The translations under genes were made by a program, and so were the position numbers. This document shows, one piece after another, positions 1-5,837 of a stretch of DNA of 8,510 nt. This stretch comes from Desulfobacterales bacterium CG23_combo_of_CG06-09_8_20_14_all_52_9 (GTDB lineage Bacteria; Desulfobacterota; Desulfobacteria; Desulfobacterales; UBA2156): contig PCSF01000055.1 of the NCBI GenBank assembly GCA_002771315.1, forward strand, positions 1 to 8,510. The letters run 5' to 3'. Numbering within the stretch: position 1 is the stretch's first letter; every line of letters starts with the position of its first letter. The notes under the pieces are model-generated. The model made no database searches and was not told the DNA's origin. It was given only the letters and a program-made list of their open reading frames with translations.

Positions 1-44
1 CGAAGGAACTGGACATGATATTATTCCTCAAGAACCGTTACTGA
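1..44 (+). CDS. Possible 3' end of an unidentified gene
   Basis: Frame 3 is open from the window edge and reads KELDMILFLKNRY before a TGA at 42-44. That would make it the tail of a plus-strand gene converging on the aro operon. Frame 2 is also open and runs to a TAA at 53-55 inside the repeat element, so the frame choice is uncertain. Thirteen codons are too few to assign a family, and this may not be coding. The proposed stop codon overlaps the first bases of the repeat beginning at 43. Confidence 0.2.
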   Translation, partial: KELDMILFLKNRY

Positions 45-87
45 TGGCTTCGTAAAAAGTCCATCTGCTGCGTTGCACTGCATCCCC

Positions 88-139
88 TACCCGGTTGAAT
101 GCCGCTTTGCGGCCCTGCTTTGCAGGATTCAACCGGGTA
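88..139. repeat. Perfect three-way-junction palindrome inside the repeat
   Basis: The outer stem is a perfect 13-bp inverted repeat (88-100 with 127-139). It encloses two adjacent perfect mini-hairpins: GCCGC-TTT-GCGGC (101-113) and CCTGC-TTT-GCAGG (114-126). Every base is either paired or in one of the two TTT loops, so the 52 bases form a T-shaped structure with no unpaired base at the junction. The two loops are identical. This looks like a unit inserted into, or amplified within, the surrounding element. Confidence 0.75.
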
Positions 140-145
140 AATCAT

Positions 146-171
146 TGAGGCGTACCCATATGTACGCCTCA
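146..171. repeat. 10-bp inverted repeat (hairpin) inside the repeat
   Basis: TGAGGCGTAC (146-155) is perfectly complementary to GTACGCCTCA (162-171), with the six-base loop CCATAT. No run of T follows on either strand, so it is unlikely to be an ordinary intrinsic terminator. It is part of the element at 43-220. Confidence 0.7.
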
Positions 172-220
172 TTCCTCAGGATTTGCGCGCCTTGCATCTG
201 AAGCTTTTTACTTTACCATC

Positions 221-814
221 CTAATTTTGAGTTTTTACGATTTCATCATTAATGACGCCACAAAGGTTTTCTGGTTCCACCGGATGGATCGGCTCCCGAT
301 TTCGGATTAGATAAGCCAGGATTTCTCCGGCCGTTGCCACCGCAGAGCGCATGTCGGTGGAAATCGAAAGATCCGCAGCCCATGTATACAGCGGCGTTCG
401 TTGGGCTAGCTCAAGATCGATTTCTTCTGCAGCCCCTTGTGAAGTTAAGGCCGGACGGAAAGCATCGGTTGCCGGATCCGCCATCATCCGGGATCGGATG
501 GTTTCGGATCTGGCTGTCAGCCAGATGATCTTTCCGCTTTTTTTCATGAGGGTGATGTTTCGCTTCTCCAGGACAATCCCTCCGCCGGTGGCCACGACCT
601 GCCGATCTTTCTGAATGATGTCTATCAATGCCCTTTGTTCCCAGTACCTGAAAACCGGCCATCCGGAGGTTGTGACGATCTCTTTGATGCTGCACCCGGA
701 AGCCGCCGTCACCCAATCGTCGGTATCGATAAAAGACCATTCCATTCGGTCGGCCAAGACTTTTCCGATGCTTGTTTTTCCCGAACAACGGTAACCGATA
801 AGAAAAAGGTTCAT
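221..814 (-). CDS. aroK: Shikimate kinase
   Basis: This cytoplasmic enzyme phosphorylates shikimate at O3 with ATP, the fifth step to chorismate. The 197-residue product begins with the P-loop GYRCSGKTS (residues 7-15). It then has the DTDD motif (30-33), whose acidic residues bind shikimate and Mg. Next come R56 in FRYWE, the Walker B-like TGGG (76-79), the lid motif RPAL (R120) and R139 in QRTPLY. All expected substrate-binding residues are therefore present. The family usually has about 170 residues; here a C-terminal tail of about 25 residues follows the last recognisable helix, with no known function. The ATG is one base after the aroA stop (TGA-G-ATG on the minus strand), implying translational coupling. 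It is the last gene of the operon, and its TAG abuts the palindromic repeat. Confidence 0.95.
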   Translation of the reverse strand: MNLFLIGYRCSGKTSIGKVLADRMEWSFIDTDDWVTAASGCSIKEIVTTSGWPVFRYWEQRALIDIIQKDRQVVATGGGIVLEKRNITLMKKSGKIIWLTARSETIRSRMMADPATDAFRPALTSQGAAEEIDLELAQRTPLYTWAADLSISTDMRSAVATAGEILAYLIRNREPIHPVEPENLCGVINDEIVKTQN

Positions 815-815
815 C

Positions 816-2075
816 TCAATTCAGCCCTTCCCAAATCTTCCAGAAATCCGGAAACGACTTTCCCACGCAGGCATCGTTATCGATAAAAACACCGGAGGTC
901 CTGAGACCGGCTGCGGCAAAGCTCATGGCGATCCGGTGGTCATCCCGCGTAGCAATAACCGCCCCATGCGGAATACCCCCTTGAATGCTTAACCCGTCCT
1001 CATGGGCCTCAGCCTCAATGCCCATCTTTCGAAGCCCGGAAACCACCGTATCGATACGGTCGCTCTCTTTTCCCTTCAAGTGACCCACGCCTTTTATGAC
1101 GGTACGGCCCCCCGCATAGGCCGCAACCACCGCAATCGTCGGCACCGCGTCCGGGAGATCCGACATATCGGCCTCGATGGCATGCAAAGATCCGCCTGTC
1201 ACGCGGATCCCATCGGGTTCTCTCACAACCGTGCAGCCCATCTCCTCCAGCAAACTTACAATCCGCAAATCCCCTTGCCGGGTATTCGGATCGATACCGG
1301 TTGCGGTGATAGTTCCGCCGGTGATGGCCGCAGCCCCCCAGAAGTACCCGGCCTGGGAGCAATCTCCTTCCACCCGAAACCTTCGTGAGCGGTAGTGCTG
1401 GCTTCCCGGCACGATGAAACGATCGTACCCGATCCGCTGAGAATGCACTCCGAAGGCTTCCATGACCTCCAGTGTGAGGTCCACATACGGTTTGGATACC
1501 GGTCCGTGTGTGACCTCGATTTCCAGTCCCGCGGGAATACAAGGCGCCATGAGCAAAAGACCGGAAAGGAACTGGCTGCTTCTCCTGCAATCGAGACGAA
1601 CCCGGGAGGCCAAATGGGAGCCGGCGACGATTTCAACCGGCGGGCATCCGTTTTCAGCAAGAGAGCGGGCCGGAACCCCCAATTGATTCAAGGCGTCGAT
1701 GAGCTCCTGGACGGGTCGCTGTTTCATGCGATTGTTTCCCGTGAGCCGATAAACTCCCTCTCCTAGCACCACAAGGGCTGTCAAGAGCCGAATGGATGTT
1801 CCGGAATTCCCGAGATCCAGGGTTTCCCTGCAGGATCGAAAGCGGCCATTGCATCCAATAACTTGAAGCCGATCTTTGCCCGTTTTCGTAATGACTGCAC
1901 CGAGTCGATCTAAAGCCTGAATCGTCAGGTTTGTGTCTTGGCAGGACAAGGCATTGTCGATGATAGAGACGCCATGGGCCAATCCCGCCGCCAAAAGCGC
2001 CCGATGCGTCAGGCTCTTGGACCCCGGCACCGTGATCCGATTTTCCGTTATCGGGCGAGGCTCTATGGGCTTCAT
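816..2075 (-). CDS. aroA: 3-phosphoshikimate 1-carboxyvinyltransferase (EPSP synthase)
   Basis: The enzyme transfers the enolpyruvyl group of PEP to shikimate-3-phosphate, giving EPSP. I chose the ATG at 2075 (419 residues) over a GTG at 2096. It has a GGGGAAG ribosome binding site about 6 bases upstream and forms a classic ATGA overlap with the stop of the preceding gene. Family signatures are complete: GSKSLTHR (18-25, with K20, S21 and R25), LGNSGTSIR (88-96), SSQ (166-168), GDCSQAGYF (237-245), the catalytic Asp in DAVPT (D309) and KESDRI (336-341). Near the C-terminus the sequence TRDDHRIAM carries the conserved His-Arg. The second signature reads GNSGTS rather than the GNAGTA typical of plant and enterobacterial enzymes. 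I do not draw an inhibitor-sensitivity class from that. The protein has full family length with no disruptions. Confidence 0.96.
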   Translation of the reverse strand: MKPIEPRPITENRITVPGSKSLTHRALLAAGLAHGVSIIDNALSCQDTNLTIQALDRLGAVITKTGKDRLQVIGCNGRFRSCRETLDLGNSGTSIRLLTALVVLGEGVYRLTGNNRMKQRPVQELIDALNQLGVPARSLAENGCPPVEIVAGSHLASRVRLDCRRSSQFLSGLLLMAPCIPAGLEIEVTHGPVSKPYVDLTLEVMEAFGVHSQRIGYDRFIVPGSQHYRSRRFRVEGDCSQAGYFWGAAAITGGTITATGIDPNTRQGDLRIVSLLEEMGCTVVREPDGIRVTGGSLHAIEADMSDLPDAVPTIAVVAAYAGGRTVIKGVGHLKGKESDRIDTVVSGLRKMGIEAEAHEDGLSIQGGIPHGAVIATRDDHRIAMSFAAAGLRTSGVFIDNDACVGKSFPDFWKIWEGLN

Positions 2076-3253
2076 GTTTTCTTCCCCGTAACGCACAGAT
2101 GCTCCAATACGACCTTGCGCATCTCAGCCACAGGAGCCTTTTGTCCGGTCCATAATTCAAATTGCCGGGCGCCCTGATGGACGAACATCGCGACACCGTC
2201 GATGGGAATCGCCCCGTGTTTTTCCGCATCCTGGAGCAGCCTTGTCCGAACCGGATTGTAGACGATATCCATGACCACGCTGCCCCGCCGTATCGCCTTT
2301 TCCGGAATCGGCGTCTCTGCTTCATGGGGCCACATCCCCACCGGAGTGGCATGGATCAGGATATCCGGATCCTTGCCGTCGAATTCCGACAGCAAGCGGA
2401 AGTTGGCCCCTAGGTTGAGGGCCAGCGCTTCCCCCCTAGTCCTGGAACGGTTGTAAAGAATCAGCTGCGCCCCGAAACGGACGAGTTCTAAGCCGATAGC
2501 CCGGGCTGCGCCCCCGGCTCCGATGATCGCCACGATTTTCCCTTTGACCGGTGTCTTTTCGAGCAAAGCCCTTATCGCGGCCTCACCGTCCGTATTGTAT
2601 CCGATCAGGCGTCCCCCATGATTTAATATCGTGTTTACGGCTCCGGCCGATTCGGCCGATTCATGGAGTTCGTCGAGATACTCCATAACGGTGACTTTGT
2701 GAGGAAGCGTCACGCTGACCCCTTTTGCATGGAGGTTTCTTAATCCTCGGATCGCCGCTGCGATTTCCTTTACCTGAAACGCCAAATAGACGCCGTTGTA
2801 TCCCGTCACTTGCATGGCACGGTTGTGCATGACAGGGCTCAGGCTGTGAGATATCGGATCCCCGATGACGCCAAAAAGCGCTGTCCGGACATCTGCCGGA
2901 TGCAGATTGAAGGATATGGGCCTTTCGCTTTTCTCCGGCCTTGGATCACAACAGTTCGATCCGTTTTCTTCCTGGACCACGCGGGAAGCGTCAATGAGGA
3001 TGCGCTGGATCTGTTTCAGGTGGCCCTCTTTCAAGGGTCCCTGGTTTTTAGACGCCAGGCGCCTGAATATCTCTTCTTCCCGTTTGGGATCGATAACGAC
3101 GCCTCCCCATTGCTTCTTGAGTTTCCCGATCCTTCCGGCGATCCGGAGTCGCCGATTGGCCAGTTCCAGAATCTTTTCGTCGATGGCATCGATGGATTTA
3201 CGCAGATCCGACAGACTGCCAAGCCCGTCCAGAGGGTCTTTAGGATTTTCCAT
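2072..3253 (-). CDS. aroE: Bifunctional chorismate mutase (AroQ type)-shikimate dehydrogenase
   Basis: This 393-residue protein has two enzyme domains. Residues about 12-95 form an AroQ-class chorismate mutase (chorismate to prephenate). R18, R35, K46, E59, S90 and Q94 match the E. coli active-site pattern R11, R28, K39, E52, S84 and Q88. After a polar linker (about 96-124), residues about 125-385 form an NADP-dependent shikimate dehydrogenase. It shows the shikimate-binding SHSLSP (135-140), catalytic K186 in VTLPHK, D222 in YNTDG, the nucleotide loop GAGGAAR (245-251) and NRSRTR (268-273). Further on come ATPVGM and a C-terminal GVAMFVHQGARQFELWTG. The ATG at 3253 overlaps the aroB stop by 14 bases, and the stop overlaps aroA by four. 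The fusion is unusual because the two steps are not consecutive in the pathway. Both active sites look intact. Confidence 0.93.
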   Translation of the reverse strand: MENPKDPLDGLGSLSDLRKSIDAIDEKILELANRRLRIAGRIGKLKKQWGGVVIDPKREEEIFRRLASKNQGPLKEGHLKQIQRILIDASRVVQEENGSNCCDPRPEKSERPISFNLHPADVRTALFGVIGDPISHSLSPVMHNRAMQVTGYNGVYLAFQVKEIAAAIRGLRNLHAKGVSVTLPHKVTVMEYLDELHESAESAGAVNTILNHGGRLIGYNTDGEAAIRALLEKTPVKGKIVAIIGAGGAARAIGLELVRFGAQLILYNRSRTRGEALALNLGANFRLLSEFDGKDPDILIHATPVGMWPHEAETPIPEKAIRRGSVVMDIVYNPVRTRLLQDAEKHGAIPIDGVAMFVHQGARQFELWTGQKAPVAEMRKVVLEHLCVTGKKT

Positions 3254-4277
3254 GGATCTCCGACATCAACCGTTTCAGTTTTTCCATTGAAATGCGTTCA
3301 ACCCGTGCCTCTCCGAGTCGGTTTAATAACACGAAGTGAATCCCATCCCCCTCGCGTTTCTTGTCTTTCCCCAACACGGAAAATATTCGATCTTTCTCCA
3401 AATCGATGGCTACAGGCAGACCCAAACGTTGCAACAGCCGAATCAGCCGTTGGACCTCGGTCTGGGTCAAAGATCCTTCTTGAACCGAAATCTCGGCAGC
3501 CATGACCATGCCGATACTCACCGCATGGCCGTGAGGTAAGCCCGTAATCGTTTCAATGGCATGGCCGAACGTATGGCCGAAATTGAGCTTTCGGCGTTCT
3601 CCGGCTTCCCTTTCATCGGCCTCGACGATCGAGGCCTTGATCTGAACGGATTCATAAATCAGTTTCTCAAGGATCGGGCGGTCCAAGGCCAAAATTTCAT
3701 GCGCGTGGTTTTCCATGAAGCTCAACAAGGGTTCCCGGGCTATGGCCGCGTGTTTGACGATCTCGGCCAACCCACACGACACTTCCTTTTCAGGCAATGT
3801 TTTTAACACGAAAGGATCACACAGGACGAATTCCGGCTGACGGATGGTCCCCACCATATTCTTGTAGCCGCTAAAATTCACCCCGTTTTTTCCTCCGATG
3901 GCGGCGTCCGCCTGGGCCAAAAGGGTCGTTGCAACAAGACCGAATCGGACGCCTCGCAGGAAAGTCGAGGCTGTAAATCCCGCCACATCACAAACGATCC
4001 CCCCGCCGATACCCACCACAAAACACGAGCGATCCGCCTGCAGCCGGATGAGTCGATCATAAAGATCGTAAACGGTCTTTAGGGTTTTAACGGATTCTCC
4101 GGTGCCGATCGGAATTACCGATCCCTTTGGAAACCGATTTCCATAATACTTTTGCACCGTGGAATCCGTGATGAGGATGGGATTTTCGACGGGGATATGC
4201 CTGGCCAGATCAACGAGCCGTTCGCCGACCAAAAGACGTGAGGGATTCGGATATCCTTTTATTTGAAGTATCGGCAT
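3240..4277 (-). CDS. aroB: 3-dehydroquinate synthase
   Basis: This Zn- and NAD-dependent enzyme converts DAHP to 3-dehydroquinate, the second step of the pathway. I place the start at the ATG at 4277 (345 residues), which begins MPILQIKGYP, five bases after the DAHP synthase stop. The frame stays open to 4361, but that extension lies inside the upstream gene and shows no homology. A weak AAGAG ribosome binding site lies about 11 bases upstream, so coupling to the preceding gene probably matters. Signatures are the NAD-binding GGGIVCDVAGF (91-101), TTLLAQADAAIGGKNGVN (117-134) and a GLAEIVKH segment with Zn ligand E172. The other Zn ligands are H235 in NFGHTFGHAIE and H249 in PHGHAVSIGM. Length is usual for the family and all metal ligands are present. 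Confidence 0.95.
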   Translation of the reverse strand: MPILQIKGYPNPSRLLVGERLVDLARHIPVENPILITDSTVQKYYGNRFPKGSVIPIGTGESVKTLKTVYDLYDRLIRLQADRSCFVVGIGGGIVCDVAGFTASTFLRGVRFGLVATTLLAQADAAIGGKNGVNFSGYKNMVGTIRQPEFVLCDPFVLKTLPEKEVSCGLAEIVKHAAIAREPLLSFMENHAHEILALDRPILEKLIYESVQIKASIVEADEREAGERRKLNFGHTFGHAIETITGLPHGHAVSIGMVMAAEISVQEGSLTQTEVQRLIRLLQRLGLPVAIDLEKDRIFSVLGKDKKREGDGIHFVLLNRLGEARVERISMEKLKRLMSEIHGKS

Positions 4278-4282
4278 TGCTT

Positions 4283-5341
4283 TTAAACTCTTGATGAGGT
4301 CTGCATCAAACGATCGTGCGCGTTCGTAATGAGTGCTTCCGTCGTTTCCCATGAGATGCATTCATCGGTAATCGATACGCCGTACCGGAGGGTGCTCCAA
4401 TCGCCGTTGAACGCCTGGTTTCCCTCATGCAAATTGCTTTCGAGCATGAGCCCGATGATGGCCTCGCTTCCGGCAAGGCACTGGGCGATGACATTTTTCC
4501 AAACCACGGGTTGTCCCTGATATTTTTTCATGCAGTTGCCATGGGAGCAATCCACCATGACGGCCTCTGGCAGCCCCTTTTCGATCAGTTTCAGCCGGGC
4601 CTCTTCAATAGTGATGGGGTCGTAGTTTGGCCGCTTTCCCCCTCTCAAGACGATGTGGCCCCAAGGATTGCCGGCCGTTTTCACGACACACGTCGTGCCT
4701 TCCTGATCGATTCCCAGGAAACTTTGGGGGGCCTTCGCCGCAAGCATCGCATTGATGGCCGAGGTCATATTCCCATCGGTACCGTTCTTGAAGCCTACCG
4801 GCATGGAGAGGCCGCTGGCCATTTCCCGGTGGGTTTGAGATTCAATGGTGCGTGCTCCCACCGCGGCCCAGCAGATTAAATCGGCGACGTATTGAGGGGT
4901 GATGGGGTCTAAAAATTCGGTGGCGGTGGGAAGTCCCATTTCGGTGACCCGAAGCAACAGCCACCGGGCCATGTGCAGCCCCTCCGATATATTGCAGGTC
5001 CCATCCAGCGAAGGATCGTTGATTAAGCCTTTCCAGCCGATCGTCGTACGCGGTTTTTCAAAATAGACCCTCATCACCAGCAAGAGTGTCTCTTCAACCT
5101 TCTCTTTCAAAACAGATAGTCGCTGGGCATATTCCAGGGCCGTCTTTTCATCATGGATGGAGCACGGGCCAACAATCACCAAAAGCCGCTTATCTCTTTT
5201 GGAAAGTATACCCTCGATGGATTCTCGCCCCCGGTTCACGCACTCGATCGCCCGATCGCTGAGCGGCATCTGCTTTTTTAGGACACTTGGAATCATCAAC
5301 GGATGGTACCCTTTCACCCTCAGGTCTTCTGTTGATTTCAT
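4283..5341 (-). CDS. aroF: 3-deoxy-7-phosphoheptulonate synthase (DAHP synthase, type I alpha)
   Basis: The enzyme condenses PEP and erythrose-4-phosphate to DAHP, the committed step of aromatic synthesis. I chose the ATG at 5341 (352 residues). It has AAAGGG eight bases upstream and aligns with AroG/AroF N-termini, whereas the 20-codon extension to 5401 does not. The sequence carries GPCSIHD (C60, metal ligand), MRVYFEKPRTT (R91 and K96 bind PEP), ESQTHREMASGL and GFKNGTDGN. It also has DCSHGN, MLESNLHEGNQ and ITDECISWE, which supply the remaining metal ligands. By eye it is closer to E. coli Tyr-sensitive AroF (FLGIDQ, GNPWGHIVLRGGK, DCSHGN) than to AroG or AroH. Ser211 of AroG, linked to Phe inhibition, is Gly here. 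Which amino acid inhibits it remains an inference. It is the first structural gene after the attenuator leader. Confidence 0.96.
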   Translation of the reverse strand: MKSTEDLRVKGYHPLMIPSVLKKQMPLSDRAIECVNRGRESIEGILSKRDKRLLVIVGPCSIHDEKTALEYAQRLSVLKEKVEETLLLVMRVYFEKPRTTIGWKGLINDPSLDGTCNISEGLHMARWLLLRVTEMGLPTATEFLDPITPQYVADLICWAAVGARTIESQTHREMASGLSMPVGFKNGTDGNMTSAINAMLAAKAPQSFLGIDQEGTTCVVKTAGNPWGHIVLRGGKRPNYDPITIEEARLKLIEKGLPEAVMVDCSHGNCMKKYQGQPVVWKNVIAQCLAGSEAIIGLMLESNLHEGNQAFNGDWSTLRYGVSITDECISWETTEALITNAHDRLMQTSSRV

Positions 5342-5416
5342 AATACACACCCTTTGCCGCTTGTTTGTTCGTTGAAAAATCGGATCCCGCATGATCCCCA
5401 TGAAGCCCTAAAAAGC

Positions 5417-5459
5417 AAAAAAGCCGTGGGGGCTTTTTTCATCCACCCACGGCTTTTTT
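5417..5459 (-). terminator. Intrinsic terminator of the aro attenuator (arms 3:4)
   Basis: On the minus strand AAAAAAGCCGTGGG (5459 to 5446) pairs perfectly over 14 bp with CCCACGGCTTTTTT (5430 to 5417), with a 15-base loop. The 3' arm ends in six T, then GC and five more T. It lies between the promoter and the DAHP synthase start, 76 bases before its ATG, so it would abort the operon transcript. The A-tract on the other side would let it work in both directions. Its 5' arm is also the partner of the antiterminator segment at 5482-5491, so the two structures exclude each other. A shorter alternative hairpin, AAAAAAGCC with GGCTTTTTT on the plus strand (5417-5439), is also possible. Confidence 0.9.
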
Positions 5460-5533
5460 CTTAAAAGGCTATGCCATCAATCCATGGGCAGAGGTCTCCT
5501 GCTAAAATAAAACCAATAAAAATTCTGCCAGGA
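5443..5533 (-). promoter_or_regulatory. Attenuator antiterminator and alternative RNA pairings
   Basis: Three segments of the minus-strand leader RNA can pair in exclusive ways. Segment 2, CUGCCCAUGG (5491 to 5482), pairs over 10 bp, three of them G-U, with segment 3, CCGUGGGUGG (5452 to 5443). The 5' arm of the terminator is inside segment 3, so this pairing blocks termination. Segment 1, UCCUGGCAG (5533 to 5525, codons 6-8 of the leader peptide), can instead pair with segment 2 as GGCAG:CUGCC plus UCC:GGA across a small internal loop. The geometry is classical. A ribosome stalled at aromatic codons 10-15 leaves segment 2 free and the operon is transcribed. A ribosome reaching the leader stop covers segment 2 and the terminator forms. 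Confidence 0.82.
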
Positions 5534-5548
5534 TCGATAAATATACAT
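5477..5548 (-). CDS. Aromatic-rich leader peptide of the aro operon attenuator
   Basis: A 23-codon open frame starts at the ATG at 5548 and ends with TGA at 5477-5479. The ribosome binding site AAAGGA (5563 to 5558) is nine bases upstream. Residues 2-15 read YIYRSWQNFYWFYF: four Tyr, two Trp and three Phe in fourteen codons, with six aromatic codons in a row at 10-15. The tail is polar and contains the bases of antiterminator segment 2. Chance would rarely give such a composition exactly between a promoter and a terminator-antiterminator pair. By analogy with TrpL and PheL, the peptide itself has no lasting function; ribosome stalling on uncharged tRNA is the signal. The mix of codons suggests response to starvation for any of the three aromatic amino acids. 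It is too short for most gene callers. Confidence 0.88.
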   Translation of the reverse strand: MYIYRSWQNFYWFYFSRRPLPMD

Positions 5549-5578
5549 TTATGAGATTCCTTTAACTGATGATGGACC

Positions 5579-5606
5579 TCTATATGAGCGTCTATCCCCT
5601 TGTCAA
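5579..5606 (-). promoter_or_regulatory. Sigma-70-type promoter of the aro operon
   Basis: On the minus strand a perfect -35 TTGACA (5606 to 5601) is followed after 16 bases by a -10 TATAGA (5584 to 5579). Transcription would start near 5570-5573. That leaves about 25 bases before the leader peptide ATG and an untranslated leader of about 230 bases before DAHP synthase. The position directly upstream of the leader peptide supports the call. No operator palindrome was seen over it. Confidence 0.7.
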
Positions 5607-5788
5607 GAGAAAAATGAACTTTATAAAAATTTCTTTGTGAAGACCGAGCTGTTTCATGCCGGCATAAAATGGTCAGAAGTTGTAGGTCTTAGGAACTTGA
5701 GAGAATACCATTCGCGTGTTGCTGTCGATAGGGAGCAGGGTTGGCTTGTTATCAACAGGCTGAGGACCGGTGGTTTTTCAACATAGAA

Positions 5789-5820
5789 AGCCCCAAGAAG
5801 GGATTTTCCTTCTCGGGGCT
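5789..5820 (-). terminator. Intrinsic terminator of the lipoprotein gene
   Basis: A 13-bp stem (5789-5801 with 5808-5820) has a six-base loop. The single non-Watson-Crick position becomes a U-G pair in the minus-strand RNA. The stem is GC-rich at its base (AGCCCC with GGGGCT). The following tail, TTTCTATGTT, is only a weak U-tract. It lies 17 bases after the stop of the lipoprotein gene and upstream of the aro promoter, so it separates the two transcription units. Confidence 0.75.
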
Positions 5821-5837
5821 AGAAAGCTGAAAGCTGT

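Larger units (their letters stand above)
43..220. repeat. MITE-like palindromic repeat element downstream of aroK
   Basis: The ends are imperfect inverted repeats: GATGG (43-47) pairs with CCATC (216-220), and GTAAAAAG (52-59) pairs with CTTTTTAC (204-211). Between them lie two further perfect palindromes, at 88-139 and 146-171, so the single strand could fold into a multi-branched structure. There is no room for a transposase gene, so any mobility would depend on an enzyme supplied elsewhere. The right end touches the TAG stop codon of aroK (221-223). From memory, the end sequences resemble a dispersed repeat common in Desulfobacterales, but I could not search for copies. No clear target-site duplication is visible; only CT flanks both ends. 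It may also protect or terminate the 3' end of the aro transcript, although no U-tract follows the hairpins. Confidence 0.65.

Noticed and set aside
43..220. CRISPR array or tRNA-like gene suggested by the clustered hairpins
   Set aside because: There are no regularly spaced direct repeats, and the fold lacks tRNA features such as the T-loop motif and an acceptor end.
1015..1590. Long overlapping open frames in other phases within the aro genes, for example 1015-1590 minus and 2810-3505 plus
   Set aside because: The aroA and aroE frames carry complete catalytic motifs; the alternatives are out-of-frame shadows with low-complexity or Arg/Gly/Ser-rich composition.
2076..2096. GTG at 2096 as an aroA start
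   Set aside because: The ATG at 2075 has a better-placed ribosome binding site, gives the normal EPSP synthase N-terminus, and forms an ATGA overlap with the upstream stop.
5417..5459. The terminator as the ordinary 3' terminator of the lipoprotein gene
   Set aside because: That gene already has a terminator at 5789-5820, and the aro promoter and leader peptide lie between the two structures.
5541..5786. Plus-strand open frame of 81 codons opposite the aro leader, protein-like in appearance (for example GIKWSEVVGLRNLREYHSRV)
   Set aside because: It has no ATG or ribosome binding site, I recognise no family, and its first part is antisense to the promoter and the leader peptide, which explain that stretch better. 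A decayed gene fragment under the promoter region remains possible but cannot be supported.
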